DNA from: Sphingobacterium multivorum
GTDB taxonomy: Bacteria > Bacteroidota > Bacteroidia > Sphingobacteriales > Sphingobacteriaceae
DNA length: 64,000 bases
Reading direction: 5' to 3'
Assembly (NCBI RefSeq): GCF_039511225.1
Contig: NZ_CP154261.1
Coordinates: 1,426,001-1,490,000, forward strand
Shown: positions 1 through 9,527 of the stretch, piece by piece
Position numbering within the stretch: position 1 is the first letter of the stretch
Layout of the letters: the number at the start of each line of letters is the position of its first letter
Position numbers and translations under genes: made by a program
The notes under the pieces: generated by a model
Seen by the model: only the letters and a program-made list of their open reading frames with translations
Told to the model about the DNA's origin: nothing
The model's database searches: none

Positions 1-533
1 TTGAAGAATGGCTCGATGATCATTCAGTTGAAACTAGTATTATCCCAACGAATGAATTGTATGCCATGAAAGCATCTGTATGGGATCGTGTTCACGAAAA
101 TATAATAGGAACAAATGTAGTCAAGCTTGTGCGTACACGGAAAAAAAGTGACTACCTTCCGTTAACAGCGGCTCTTGGATTACTGTTACTAATAGGTTTA
201 ATCTGCCAACAATGGACTTCACACGATCAGCGCTACTCCGATGCTATTGTCATTACTTCTGCCCAGGGTGATGTTGAGATTTTGGACGACCACTGCAGAT
301 TACAATTTTCGGGATACCTTCAGGTCTTCAACCGTTCATCTAAAGTTAAATCAATTGAATGTAGCAACGGCGAGAAATACACCTTGGCACCGGGCGAGAC
401 CTATTATCTGGAAACCATCGATGGCAAACATTCTATTGTACAAGAAAGCAATCTTTCACCAGAAGATAATTGTTCGCGTTTCATCCGCGGTGATGTGAAA
501 ATATATGCGGGAAAAGCTAAAAACAATGTATAA
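1..533 (+). CDS. Membrane anti-sigma-like protein, 5' end outside window
   Basis: The reading frame is open from base 3 to the stop at 531-533, so the true start lies upstream; a TTG at 57 is only an in-frame codon. The N-terminal part (EEWLDD, then VWDRVHENI) looks like the cytoplasmic sigma-binding region of FecR-type anti-sigma factors. One hydrophobic segment (LTAALGLLLLIGLI) follows a basic stretch, and about 95 residues lie beyond it, presumably in the periplasm. That part is shorter than a normal FecR plus DUF4974 region, so this is at best a reduced anti-sigma protein. The stop overlaps the start of the next gene by 8 bases, which implies translational coupling. With the downstream lipoprotein and TonB receptor it probably senses or controls iron-siderophore uptake; a sigma factor gene is expected just upstream. 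Family assignment is inference. Confidence 0.55.
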   Translation, partial: EEWLDDHSVETSIIPTNELYAMKASVWDRVHENIIGTNVVKLVRTRKKSDYLPLTAALGLLLLIGLICQQWTSHDQRYSDAIVITSAQGDVEILDDHCRLQFSGYLQVFNRSSKVKSIECSNGEKYTLAPGETYYLETIDGKHSIVQESNLSPEDNCSRFIRGDVKIYAGKAKNNV

Positions 534-1743
534 AATTTACAGATTTCGAATCACAAATTACGCTATTTTAACGATCTGTCTGCTAGCTCTCTTTCTGACT
601 GCTTGCAACAGTCCGTCAAATAGTAAGATGAATAACGATAATGGATTGATTGTGATCGGAACGCGTGTGAATACCCCCAAAGGGCGGATGTTCTATTTGG
701 GAGCCTATCGGGATATACCCCAAAAAGTTGATCCCAAAGATATGTTGCTCTTGGGGCGCGAAAATGCGATATATTCCTATGGCGAGCATCCTTACATTTG
801 GGATGGTATCTCTGCTATGCTGAGGAAGTATCATGTAGATAAACAGATGAAGATAACGGCGACTGACTCTATTCATTTCAAAAGCTTAGTTAACAGTGAA
901 TCATTTGGTTCGTTAGCCTTTATTTCCGAGCAAGAGGCTTATGCATTCTTTCTTGCCGACGGAAAGATTATCCAGTTCAATCCAACTACAATGCATGTTG
1001 CTGCATCTTTAAACGTACAACCACTTCCGAAGGGAAAAGCTACAGAGGTCAATACAAACACCTATTATTCCTTTGTAACGGACGATCATACCGTACTATT
1101 GCCTATAGGAACAAATCCCAATAGCTTTGCTAAATTTCCGACCAATGCCCAGGTTGCTGTTTTCAATTACAAGGGAAAGAAAATACAGTATTCAAGTGAT
1201 TCACGTATGTCGTTAGGGTATAATAATTTTGCTGTGGATATTTTGAATGGCGACCTGTATTACAGACCTTCTAAGTATATTGCTCGAGCACAGGATTATT
1301 CACCTGTAGTAGATTCACCGCCAACAGGAGGATTGTTGAAAGTTCAGAAAGATGGGAACTTTGATACGGACTTCTTTGTCGATCTTCAGAAAGTACTTGA
1401 TGCGCATCGTATCGTGTCGGTTATTTATATCAAAGGTAAAGATGTGCTGGTGCAGTATATTGAAAAGGGATGGAGAGTTCCAGAAGATCCCGGGGCCTGG
1501 TTTAACTGCCCGACCAAATTGGCGGTGGTTGATTTGCATAAAATGACCTATAAGGATCAACCTCTTTTAGATAAATATGGAACCATTTATCCAGTGGGTG
1601 AGGTGGATGGTAAACAATATTTTTCCAATTTCGGAGCGCAAGATGGTACCTATCATTTTCTTGAACAGGATGATGGCCAAATTTTCAAAACTAGAATAGA
1701 GGCTCTTGGCGGAAGTGGTATCTATATCGCCCGTATCAGATAA
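526..1743 (+). CDS. Exported lipoprotein of siderophore locus (possibly DUF4374-like)
   Basis: A 405-aa protein. The ATG at 526 overlaps the previous stop; an in-frame start at 505 would lie inside the upstream gene and is less likely. Residues 10-27 are hydrophobic and end in a lipobox (LTAC, Cys27), so the protein should be lipidated. The remainder reads as a repeated beta-strand pattern of the propeller type (for example FGSLAFISEQEAY, TYYSFVTDDHTVLL, LAVVDLHKM). Length and position directly before a TonB siderophore receptor resemble DUF4374 proteins of Bacteroidota, whose function is unknown; I hold that family name only loosely. It may bind the siderophore or metal at the cell surface or in the periplasm. 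A short hairpin follows at 1772-1789. Confidence 0.65.
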   Translation: MYKIYRFRITNYAILTICLLALFLTACNSPSNSKMNNDNGLIVIGTRVNTPKGRMFYLGAYRDIPQKVDPKDMLLLGRENAIYSYGEHPYIWDGISAMLRKYHVDKQMKITATDSIHFKSLVNSESFGSLAFISEQEAYAFFLADGKIIQFNPTTMHVAASLNVQPLPKGKATEVNTNTYYSFVTDDHTVLLPIGTNPNSFAKFPTNAQVAVFNYKGKKIQYSSDSRMSLGYNNFAVDILNGDLYYRPSKYIARAQDYSPVVDSPPTGGLLKVQKDGNFDTDFFVDLQKVLDAHRIVSVIYIKGKDVLVQYIEKGWRVPEDPGAWFNCPTKLAVVDLHKMTYKDQPLLDKYGTIYPVGEVDGKQYFSNFGAQDGTYHFLEQDDGQIFKTRIEALGGSGIYIARIR

Positions 1744-1771
1744 CGATAAAATATTTGTCGAATAATTGAAA

Positions 1772-1789
1772 TGCTGTTTGCTAACAGCA
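1772..1789 (+). other. Hairpin between lipoprotein and TonB receptor genes
   Basis: A 7-bp perfect stem (TGCTGTT / AACAGCA) with a 4-base loop lies 28 bases after the lipoprotein stop. No T tract follows, so it is more likely an mRNA stability or weak pausing element than a terminator. Confidence 0.3.
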
Positions 1790-1876
1790 ATGGGAATGTT
1801 ATTGACTAGTGTTTTCGTTTAGTGTAAATATTTATTGTTGTATATATATTATTCATGTTTTTTTATTTTTTCAGTT

Positions 1877-4291
1877 ATGAAATCAGTTTTATCAATTTTC
1901 TTATGTTGCATATTATCCTTTGCTGCCACGGCGCAAACGCAGGACAAAGTCAAAGGAAAGATTATGATATCCGAAAGCATTCCGGCAAAAGATGCACTAT
2001 TGAGACTCCTGAATACGGCCTACCAGACTAGGACCAATGCCGCTGGTGAATTCTATTTTAATGATGTACCTCCGGGAAAATACATTCTTCAGGCCTCTGT
2101 CAATGACGTGGAGATTATCCGTGAAAATATCAGTATTAACGAAAATGCAGACAACCTTCCTGTCATTTATGTGATCAAAAAAATGAACAATTTAGATGGG
2201 GTAACCGTGTATGGATATAAAAGAAACAAATTCTTGGATCAGGATACAACAATGATTGCCAAGATACCACTATCTTATATGGAAAATCCGCAGGCATATA
2301 CCAGCATCAACCAAACGATCATGAAGGAGCAATTGACTACTGACGTTTCTGATGCATTGCGTAATGTACCTGGTATGATTAAGATGCAGGGTAGTCCTGG
2401 TCGAGGTAGTGGCGACGGTAGCTTCTATTACAGTTTGCGGGGATTTCCAACGAAGGTTTCTATGGTGGATGGCGTTCCCGCTACGACAAATGGGGAGATT
2501 GATCCAGCAGATATAGAACGTATAGAAGTAATCAAAGGACCAGCAGGAACCTTGTATGGTGGTGCCGTGACTTCTTTTGGCGGATTGATTAATGTGACGA
2601 CAAAGAAGCCCCGTGACTATTTTGGTGGCGAAGTAGCCTATACATTTGGAAGTTTTAATCTCAATCGACTGACTGCCGATGTCTATGGTCCTGTAGATCG
2701 CAATAGAAAAACACTATTTCGATTGAATAGTGCTTATCAATATCAGAATGGATTTAGGGATTCCGAATTCAGAAAATCATTCTTTGTCGCGCCAACGTTC
2801 AGTTATCAGGTCAGTGAACGTTTGACATTTAACCTTGGAGCACAAATCTATAATTACGAAGGTACTAATACGCCGATTATCTTCTTGAGCAGAAACCGCC
2901 AATTTTTTGCCAGAACACCGAAAGAATTAGGTTTTGACTGGACAAGATCCTATTCTAATAACGATATGACATTGAAAGCTCCGGCAATTAATATCAAAGG
3001 TGAGATCAATTATCGGATATCAGATACCTGGACTTCCCAAACCATTATCTCCAGAAATTTTCGTAAAACGGAAGGCCTTTATCAGTATCAGTTCATCCGC
3101 GGGAATACCAGTGATGCTTTGCTTGAGCGCAACGTGCAATGGAACAATTCTGAGGCTGCTTCAACAAGCATACAACACAATCTCAATGGTACATTCCAGT
3201 TGGGAAGCATTAAAAATAAACTGCTAATTGGAATTGATTATCTCAATCAGTCCTTACGTAATAACCATTCACCTATCGTGAAGTACGATACCGTAAATGC
3301 CCAAAATCTGACAAGTGGCTATGGTTTTATTTCCCGGGAACTGGCAACGGCAAGTATTCAGAAATCAAAAGGCAATATGATCAGAACCTACGCATCTAAC
3401 AATGTTTATGGCGCTTATATCTCCGATGTTGTCTACCTGACAGATCGCTGGACTACCCTTTTAAGTCTGCGTTTAGACCATTTTGATTCCAGAGGACAGC
3501 TCAATCTGAATACGAACGTTCGTGATGGAGAATATAAACAAACAGCTTTATCCCCCAAATTTGGTATGGTCTATCAGTTGGTAAAGGAGCAGCTTTCAGC
3601 TTATGCGAATTACATGAATGGCTTTAGTAATGTTGCACCTGTTGACAATAAAGGAATTGTAGGCTATAGTAATATTTTAAAGCCGCAAATGGCTGGACAA
3701 TGGGAGGCGGGATTAAAGGCTAATCTTTGGAAAAATCGCTTCAACATGACTGCATCTTATTATGATATCACGGTGAATAATATGAGCAGGGATATTGAAG
3801 TTACCCAGGATGGACAATCTGCTATTGTCACGATCCAGGATGGAGAACAACGTAGTAAAGGTGTTGAATTTGAACTGATCACTAACCCGGTGAGAGGATT
3901 AAATATTATGGCCGGATATACTTACAACGATAGTAAATTTCAGAAAGCTGATGCTTCAGTTGAAGGGCGAAGACCTGCATCTGCAGGACCGGCAAATGTC
4001 TTTAACTCTTGGCTTAGCTACGTATTTCAGAATAGAACCCTTCATGGATTTGGAATCGGACTTGGTGTTAACCGTGTCGGTGAGCAGATTACTGTAGATC
4101 AAGAAGCGACAGGGCGGTTCACCTTTCCGGCATACACGCTGGTCAATACATCTCTTTTTCTGGAAAGAGATAAATATCGATTTGCAGTGCGTATGAATAA
4201 TTTGAACAATAGCGAATATTTTGCAGGACAGGGGGTAATCGTGGCTCAGATGCCACGTAATTTTGCTGTGCAGCTCAGCCTGAGGTTTTAA
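1877..4291 (+). CDS. TonB-dependent siderophore-type outer-membrane receptor
   Basis: An 804-aa protein from the ATG at 1877, which gives a clean signal peptide (MKSVLSIFLCCILSF ending AQ). An upstream in-frame start at 1835 adds 14 residues before it and is rejected. Residues about 25-100 form a carboxypeptidase-regulatory-like beta domain (GEFYFNDVPPGKYIL). A plug domain follows with the features of siderophore receptors: DALRNVPGM, YYSLRGFPTK, IERIEVIKGPAGTLYGG and a GGLINVTTKKP end. The rest is a 22-strand-type barrel with a C-terminal aromatic (LSLRF). There is no STN domain. It should import a ferric siderophore across the outer membrane using TonB energy; the substrate cannot be read from the sequence. 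Transcription ends at the strong hairpin at 4294-4339. Confidence 0.9.
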   Translation: MKSVLSIFLCCILSFAATAQTQDKVKGKIMISESIPAKDALLRLLNTAYQTRTNAAGEFYFNDVPPGKYILQASVNDVEIIRENISINENADNLPVIYVIKKMNNLDGVTVYGYKRNKFLDQDTTMIAKIPLSYMENPQAYTSINQTIMKEQLTTDVSDALRNVPGMIKMQGSPGRGSGDGSFYYSLRGFPTKVSMVDGVPATTNGEIDPADIERIEVIKGPAGTLYGGAVTSFGGLINVTTKKPRDYFGGEVAYTFGSFNLNRLTADVYGPVDRNRKTLFRLNSAYQYQNGFRDSEFRKSFFVAPTFSYQVSERLTFNLGAQIYNYEGTNTPIIFLSRNRQFFARTPKELGFDWTRSYSNNDMTLKAPAINIKGEINYRISDTWTSQTIISRNFRKTEGLYQYQFIRGNTSDALLERNVQWNNSEAASTSIQHNLNGTFQLGSIKNKLLIGIDYLNQSLRNNHSPIVKYDTVNAQNLTSGYGFISRELATASIQKSKGNMIRTYASNNVYGAYISDVVYLTDRWTTLLSLRLDHFDSRGQLNLNTNVRDGEYKQTALSPKFGMVYQLVKEQLSAYANYMNGFSNVAPVDNKGIVGYSNILKPQMAGQWEAGLKANLWKNRFNMTASYYDITVNNMSRDIEVTQDGQSAIVTIQDGEQRSKGVEFELITNPVRGLNIMAGYTYNDSKFQKADASVEGRRPASAGPANVFNSWLSYVFQNRTLHGFGIGLGVNRVGEQITVDQEATGRFTFPAYTLVNTSLFLERDKYRFAVRMNNLNNSEYFAGQGVIVAQMPRNFAVQLSLRF

Positions 4292-4293
4292 CT

Positions 4294-4339
4294 AGATCAT
4301 AAAAAAGCCACATCAGATGATGTGGCTTTTTTATGATCT
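4294..4339. terminator. Bidirectional Rho-independent terminator between convergent genes
   Basis: A perfect inverted repeat with 22-base arms (4294-4315 and 4318-4339) and a 2-base centre. The core AAAAAAGCCACATCA / TGATGTGGCTTTTTT gives an A tract and a T tract on opposite sides, so it can stop transcription from the receptor gene (+) and from the propeller lipoprotein gene (-). Confidence 0.93.
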
Positions 4340-4360
4340 GCTTAATAGCTATACAATGTC

Positions 4361-6124
4361 TTATTTGACTTGTGTAATTGCTCCGTTAGTAACGCTTCCC
4401 CAATTTGTAAGACTTCCATAAACAATTAATTTAGACTTGCTGTTGGCAAATTCTACCTTTCCACTACCATTAATAGTCAAGTTACCGTATACGACAACTT
4501 CACCGTCAATAACCATTTTACCATTGATAAATGAAGTGGATTTTGATCCGACAGTTCCCTGAGAAAGTGAACCTGTTACGCTCAATATGCCACTCCCGTT
4601 CACGGTAAAGGTTCCACCAATAACGCCTGAACCTACCAAATTCATCGTTGAATTGACGTTAATGTTTTGCTTCAAAGCTATTGAACCATACATGTTGAAT
4701 ACGCCGCTGTTGATGTTAACAGAATTTCCATTGATATTAAGTGTTCCACACCAGTTAAAATTCCTGTTGATATTTACGTTTGAAGCAAATGTTTTTGTAT
4801 CCGAGTAGCTCGCTTCACTATTAACATTCAGGTCTCCTTGTGTACTGCCTGTGAAAGCAGGATAAGTACCATTACAGCTCGGAGTTGTTGGTTTCAGATC
4901 GATGAGTTTAAGAATTTTTAAGCCACCTTTTCCGGTTGCGACAAAAACATAGTTATCTCTACTGATGACAAAATTACTTGAACTATTGTCAATCGCATTG
5001 AAACTTGCACTACCAATATAGTTAAAGTTGTTTTGTGTGTCAAATTGATAAGCTGCGATACCAGCGCCACCGTTGGCAACAAACACACGTTTGTCGTTTG
5101 TGGATACAGCATTGGTCACGATATCTTCCGGATCCATGTTGCTGTCATCAGGACTTACTGGAATACTAATGCGTTTATCCAAAGCTCCTGTATTTATATT
5201 ATAAATACCCAAGCCCTGAGCGCCTTCAGAAGCTAAAAGATAACTGCTGTAAAAATCAATAGTACGCTTTGCTGAACTTGGATTTTGACCCACATTGATT
5301 GTTTTAACCGGATCAAGATTATTGGATACAACTTTTATCCCCTGTGTTCCTGAAAGCACATACACTTGATTCTGGTATGTTCTTACAGATAGGAGATCCG
5401 CAATAGTTACCGATTTTTCGATAGCACCCGAAGATTTATTGATTTTAGAAATAGCACCAGCATTACCTGAAACAGCATACTGGCTTTCGTTGTTAAAAGT
5501 AACATCTGTTGCCACATAACTTGGTAGACCTGTATAACGATAAGCATCGGTAGGTAAGCCATTCTGAAGCGGTAAAACAATAAGAACTGCAGGGGAGGTC
5601 ATTTTTGCCAATACACCTTCATCTGCTGCTCCAGCTAAGAGTAGGCTATTGCCATCAACCGCTAATGAGCTTATGTCGATATTCGGCAATTTGGCATTTA
5701 CGATAAGACGTGGGTTGTTAATATCTGAAATGTCGATGACATCGACACCACCAAGATATCGATCGCCTTCGGTATTGTAACTTACATAAGCGTAGTTCCC
5801 CGAAACAGCAACATGGGTTGCACGAAGCTTATTGCCTTCATAATCCGGAGGAGCGACTTGTGCGACCAATGCTAACGAGAAGTCTGGGTTTTGAGTAGCA
5901 GTGACTGTCGAACCACTGGTTGCTCGCTTACCGGATGCTAAAAGATTAGATAACGGCAATAAACCAGCATTTTGATGATCTAAACGTGCATTCAGTTGAC
6001 TTGCATTATTGTCAATAACAACAGATTGATTTTTAGGATCATCAATGTTATCATTGTTTTTGTTACAGCTAATAATTGCGGTCAATGTCAATGCTAGAAG
6101 TGGCAGGTAAAATTTCTGTTTCAT
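4361..6124 (-). CDS. Lipoprotein with beta-propeller and C-terminal repeat beta-helix-like domain
   Basis: A 587-aa protein with a lipoprotein signal (LTAIISC, Cys20). Residues about 80-410 contain repeated propeller strands of the LVIVD type (for example HVAVSGNYAYVSY, GGVDVIDISDINNPRLI, SLAVDGNSLLLAG, VFVANGGAGIAAYQ). The last 170 residues are a different module: short Asn/Gly-rich repeats (GDLNVNS, TLNINGNSVNIN, GTFTVNGSGILSVTG, NLTINGSGKVEF) that look like a right-handed beta-helix or bactofilin-like stack. It is probably an outer-membrane-anchored surface protein with a binding role; no catalytic residues are evident. It has its own promoter (-7 element at 6143-6150) and shares the terminator at 4294-4339. 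Exact function unknown. Confidence 0.8.
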   Translation of the reverse strand: MKQKFYLPLLALTLTAIISCNKNNDNIDDPKNQSVVIDNNASQLNARLDHQNAGLLPLSNLLASGKRATSGSTVTATQNPDFSLALVAQVAPPDYEGNKLRATHVAVSGNYAYVSYNTEGDRYLGGVDVIDISDINNPRLIVNAKLPNIDISSLAVDGNSLLLAGAADEGVLAKMTSPAVLIVLPLQNGLPTDAYRYTGLPSYVATDVTFNNESQYAVSGNAGAISKINKSSGAIEKSVTIADLLSVRTYQNQVYVLSGTQGIKVVSNNLDPVKTINVGQNPSSAKRTIDFYSSYLLASEGAQGLGIYNINTGALDKRISIPVSPDDSNMDPEDIVTNAVSTNDKRVFVANGGAGIAAYQFDTQNNFNYIGSASFNAIDNSSSNFVISRDNYVFVATGKGGLKILKLIDLKPTTPSCNGTYPAFTGSTQGDLNVNSEASYSDTKTFASNVNINRNFNWCGTLNINGNSVNINSGVFNMYGSIALKQNINVNSTMNLVGSGVIGGTFTVNGSGILSVTGSLSQGTVGSKSTSFINGKMVIDGEVVVYGNLTINGSGKVEFANSKSKLIVYGSLTNWGSVTNGAITQVK

Positions 6125-6134
6125 AATATTATAT

Positions 6135-6160
6135 ATCTATCGCAAAAGTAAACCAAAAAT
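6135..6160 (-). promoter_or_regulatory. Bacteroidota-type promoter block of the propeller lipoprotein
   Basis: On the minus strand this block contains TACTTTTG (6143-6150), a perfect match to the Bacteroidota -7 consensus TAnnTTTG, 18 bases before the ATG at 6124. A convincing -33 element is not visible. The 26-base block occurs again at 57973-57998 with one difference. Confidence 0.6.
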
Positions 6161-6293
6161 CTTATAGTTAAGTTTTGTTGCGGTTAATTTTTATAAAGCT
6201 GTAGTTGTTTTACTACTAGATTTTATGCTGTGTAAACTTTTAATGAACATAAATTTTCCCATTACATGCTCAACTGAGTTTACATGTATAGAA

Positions 6294-6319
6294 AAGGGTC
6301 TGACATAAATCAGCCCCTT
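6294..6319 (-). terminator. Terminator of the fucosidase locus
   Basis: Two 10-base arms (6294-6303, 6310-6319) pair with one mismatch around a 6-base loop; on the minus strand a TTTTC run follows. It lies about 160 bases past the fucosidase stop. The rest of 6161-6477 contains no gene that I can support. Confidence 0.6.
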
Positions 6320-6477
6320 ACTTTTTGAAGATGAAATTCTTTGTTTCTTCTTGTCGTTGTGATTCCCCTTTTATATGGAGTTATTTTTTTCTAATTCTCA
6401 TTTGAAATTTAACGTATTAAAGCAGCTTAAAGAAGGACTCCTTTATCGCTGCTCCTTGGGCAATTATTTCTTGAGGC

Positions 6478-7824
6478 TCAAATGTCATAAACTGCAAAGC
6501 TTTTGATTTGTGGCGTTTCTGTCGCTTCGATGACATGAAAGCGAATTTTAGATGTTTTGATCTTGTCAAACTTATGTATCCTTTTGTTGCCAACTGATTC
6601 ACCAGAAGCAACGTTTACCCAATTATTATCGATCCAGGCGGCTATGGTGTATTTTCGAATACGCTCGCCACGCTGTATTACCTCACCAAAGATGATCTGA
6701 TTTACAGTTTTAGGCGTTTTCAGGTCTAGGGTAAAGTCTTTTGCTGCTTTGTTTTTAACGATTGCTACGGGATGGGATATGACAGTGGTCAATGCTCTGC
6801 CAAACTCCGCTAGTCGATCAACATCCTCCTTAGGAACTAGGCCGCTCGTATCGACTACAATGCCCAGTAACATGTTGGAATTTCTGCCTACACTGGTATA
6901 GTAGGAATCTACTAGCTGATCCACCGAAAGGAGCTTCTGTCCATTTTCTTTCCAAAACCATCCACCTTGCCAACCGGTGCGCATAGGGAAATCGGCTTCT
7001 CCGGGGCACCATAGTGATCCATTTGGATTGCCGTTCAAACCATCGATAACAATTGTTCCGGTAGCTGATGTCGTAAAATCCGAACGGCTCCAATTGGGAT
7101 ACGGTGCTCTTCCTTCTTCATTTCCTATCCATCGTATTAAATTTTTGGCATCACTTGGACCTTGAAAAACCACAGCATCAGGTTGCAGTTTTTTTAGTAA
7201 CGGAGCAATATCTGGTCCGCCATCTTTTATGGGCAGTACCCCACCATCAAACCAAATTTCAAACAGCTTACCATAATTTGACCATAATTCGGAAAGCTGC
7301 GTTTTCACAACATCATTGTATTGTTGCTGCGTAAGTGGGCCTCCTGATTGAACTTTACCTGGATTATTCACATGCAAATATCCATTGGCGGAAGCACTGG
7401 CATAGATGCCAGGTCTGATGCCATATTTTTGACAGGATTGGATAAAATCCTTTACGATATCGCCTTTTCCTGCTTTCCAAGGTGATTTGCTGATATTATA
7501 GTCATGTGCTTTGGTAGGCCATAAGCTGAATCCCGAGCAATGCTTTGCAACGAGTACGGCATATTTTGCACCTGCGGCTTTGGCAGCCCTGATCCATTGA
7601 TCGGTGTCCAATTTACTCGGGTTAAAGACCGAGGCTGGAGGATGCGAGCCCCATTGTTGCCATTTATAGTCGGGTACATAATTTACAACATCGAAGTGAA
7701 AAATCACCCCGATCTCCGCTTCAGCCCATGCTACATGGGCAGGAGAAGGGAACACTTCCTTTTGTTGGGCGTAACAAAGTAAGCGCAACAAAAGGAAGTG
7801 GATCATTAAAATATAGTTCTTCAT
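6478..7824 (-). CDS. GH29 alpha-L-fucosidase, secreted
   Basis: A 448-aa protein that hydrolyses terminal alpha-L-fucose. The ATG at 7824 gives a signal peptide (MKNYILMIHFLLLRLLCYAQ) and sits 11 bases after the susD stop; an upstream in-frame ATG at 7845 would overlap susD and is less likely. The GH29 barrel spans about residues 25-350, with typical segments: WAEAEIGVIFHF, YAVLVAKHCSGFSLW, GIRPGIYASAS and the nucleophile motif EIWFDGG (Asp193). The C-terminal 90 residues (TLDLKTPKTVNQIIFGEV, RIRKYTIAAWIDN) are an F5/8-type-C-like beta-sandwich common in GH29 enzymes. It is the only enzyme of this utilisation locus, so the substrate is probably a fucosylated glycan with the fucose exposed. 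The terminator is at 6294-6319. Confidence 0.92.
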   Translation of the reverse strand: MKNYILMIHFLLLRLLCYAQQKEVFPSPAHVAWAEAEIGVIFHFDVVNYVPDYKWQQWGSHPPASVFNPSKLDTDQWIRAAKAAGAKYAVLVAKHCSGFSLWPTKAHDYNISKSPWKAGKGDIVKDFIQSCQKYGIRPGIYASASANGYLHVNNPGKVQSGGPLTQQQYNDVVKTQLSELWSNYGKLFEIWFDGGVLPIKDGGPDIAPLLKKLQPDAVVFQGPSDAKNLIRWIGNEEGRAPYPNWSRSDFTTSATGTIVIDGLNGNPNGSLWCPGEADFPMRTGWQGGWFWKENGQKLLSVDQLVDSYYTSVGRNSNMLLGIVVDTSGLVPKEDVDRLAEFGRALTTVISHPVAIVKNKAAKDFTLDLKTPKTVNQIIFGEVIQRGERIRKYTIAAWIDNNWVNVASGESVGNKRIHKFDKIKTSKIRFHVIEATETPQIKSFAVYDI

Positions 7825-7835
7825 TTTTATTTGTA

Positions 7836-9503
7836 CTATTGCCATCCTGCATTCTGTCCCAAAGTAGGATTTAAACTTATTTCCTCTAACGGTATTGGAA
7901 ATAAATACATTTTGTCATTCCATGATCTTTTTTCTAGTGCGGTGTAGATCCGAATATAAAAATCGCCATTGACGGTTATACCATTGACTTGTGCAGCTGG
8001 GTATTTGGCTCTTAAAGCTGGAGTAAGTTTCATCCCTAATATAGTTTCAGGACGTTCGATTCTTTTTCCTGCTTTCCAGCGTAACAGATCGTCAAACCTA
8101 AAACCTTCGTCAGCGAGTTCGACTCTGCGTTCCCGTCTAATTTCGTCTATCAAAACCGGAACCTCTGGAAATGCCGAATTGGGATCTCTTTTTAACGAAG
8201 CAATAATCATCTCCGGCATACCGACACGTCTTCGTAGCAGATTGATACTTTTGTCAATATCCGTTTGTTTGATATCACCCAGTTCCGCTTTAGCTTCGGC
8301 ATAAATCAACAATATCTCAGCATATCGGAAGATAAAGAAGTCTAGCGTGGATTGATTGGCCTGCCACATAGCGGGGTCAGCACTCCTTCCCTTGATCAGT
8401 TGATAGCCTGTATTTGCAGTGTTTGTTCCAATTCTTGGTAGATCGATAATGTCTTTCGATCCATCGCTGTTTTGTAGTAAGACAAAGCCTTTGGTTGCAA
8501 TCGTCTGTTTAGCCCGTGGATCACGATCGGCAAATTCATCCTCAGGCGTGTTGTCTCCTTTATATTTTGTACTAAGTGCAGTAGGCAATCCATCTGAGCA
8601 AAGATAATTTTGGACGAAATCCTTGCTATAACCGGTTCCTGTCTCGCCCAAAGTCCTGCTGATACCATTCATTAGGATGCTTTGGAGGTAGCGCCTTCCA
8701 AGGATAGACTCGGTATTGCCATTGAGTTCTTGCTGGATAAAGAGATTATAATAATCCGTTGTCGGGTTCCCGGTGGAGTATAGAGAATATTTATTTGATC
8801 CCATAATAAGTTCCGCAGCACTGAGCGCTTCGCGAAGATATTTTTCGCTCCCTTCGACGCCGAAATATTTCCTTCGGGTTCCTTCCCATAAGCATATCCG
8901 GGCTTTGAGCGCAGCAGCGGCATACTTATGCAAGCGACCCGCAGAAACGTTGTCGGCTGGAATATTATTAAGAGCAAAATTTAGGTCGGCCAGGACCGAA
9001 TCCATCACGATATTTCGCGGCGTTCTCGGCGCATAGAGCTCTTCACTTTTTTCCGTAAGATCCTTGCTGTACCAGGCAACGTCTCCATAACGTTTGGATA
9101 GTCCCCAATAAAAAAGAGCCCGGAAGAACCGAACCTCACCGGCATATTGATTTTTAATCGTCGGGCTTGCTTCAGCATTATTGTATCGCTGTAAGAAATA
9201 ATTGACATTCCGGATATTTGTCCAGTTATAACTGGCATCTGTATTGGGAACAACATATTGACCGGCTAGAAAGGTGTTTATACTGCTTGGAACTTTGTCA
9301 TCCGACTGATTGTCTTGGATAAAATTTTGGGTAGGCAGGGCAGTATAAAACTGATTGGCGTAGAGCATCAGGTCATTTTCGTTCTTAAAGAACGTTGGTT
9401 CGGTTATAGAGGACAAAGGTAGCCTGTCCAGATAGCTATCTTTTTTACAAGAAGCAATAAATGCCAATGAACCAAGTATGAGTAGTGTTTTTAATGTTTT
9501 CAT
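7836..9503 (-). CDS. SusD/RagB-family glycan-binding lipoprotein (locus 1)
   Basis: A 555-aa outer-membrane lipoprotein: the signal ends at the lipobox FIASC (Cys19), followed by KKDSYLDRLPLSSITEPTFFKNENDL, the usual SusD N-terminal pattern. Internal TPR-like helices include EVRFFRALFYWGLSKRYGDV and FFIFRYAEILLIYAEAKAEL, and the C-terminal part has the SusD signature IRRERRVELADEGFRFDDLLRW and MYLFPIPLEEISLNP. SusD proteins cap the SusC transporter and capture oligosaccharide. The start is 24 bases after the SusC stop and the fucosidase follows 11 bases after its stop, so all are one operon. Confidence 0.95.
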   Translation of the reverse strand: MKTLKTLLILGSLAFIASCKKDSYLDRLPLSSITEPTFFKNENDLMLYANQFYTALPTQNFIQDNQSDDKVPSSINTFLAGQYVVPNTDASYNWTNIRNVNYFLQRYNNAEASPTIKNQYAGEVRFFRALFYWGLSKRYGDVAWYSKDLTEKSEELYAPRTPRNIVMDSVLADLNFALNNIPADNVSAGRLHKYAAAALKARICLWEGTRRKYFGVEGSEKYLREALSAAELIMGSNKYSLYSTGNPTTDYYNLFIQQELNGNTESILGRRYLQSILMNGISRTLGETGTGYSKDFVQNYLCSDGLPTALSTKYKGDNTPEDEFADRDPRAKQTIATKGFVLLQNSDGSKDIIDLPRIGTNTANTGYQLIKGRSADPAMWQANQSTLDFFIFRYAEILLIYAEAKAELGDIKQTDIDKSINLLRRRVGMPEMIIASLKRDPNSAFPEVPVLIDEIRRERRVELADEGFRFDDLLRWKAGKRIERPETILGMKLTPALRAKYPAAQVNGITVNGDFYIRIYTALEKRSWNDKMYLFPIPLEEISLNPTLGQNAGWQ

Positions 9504-9527
9504 AAACTAAAAGCTAAATCTTGTCAA

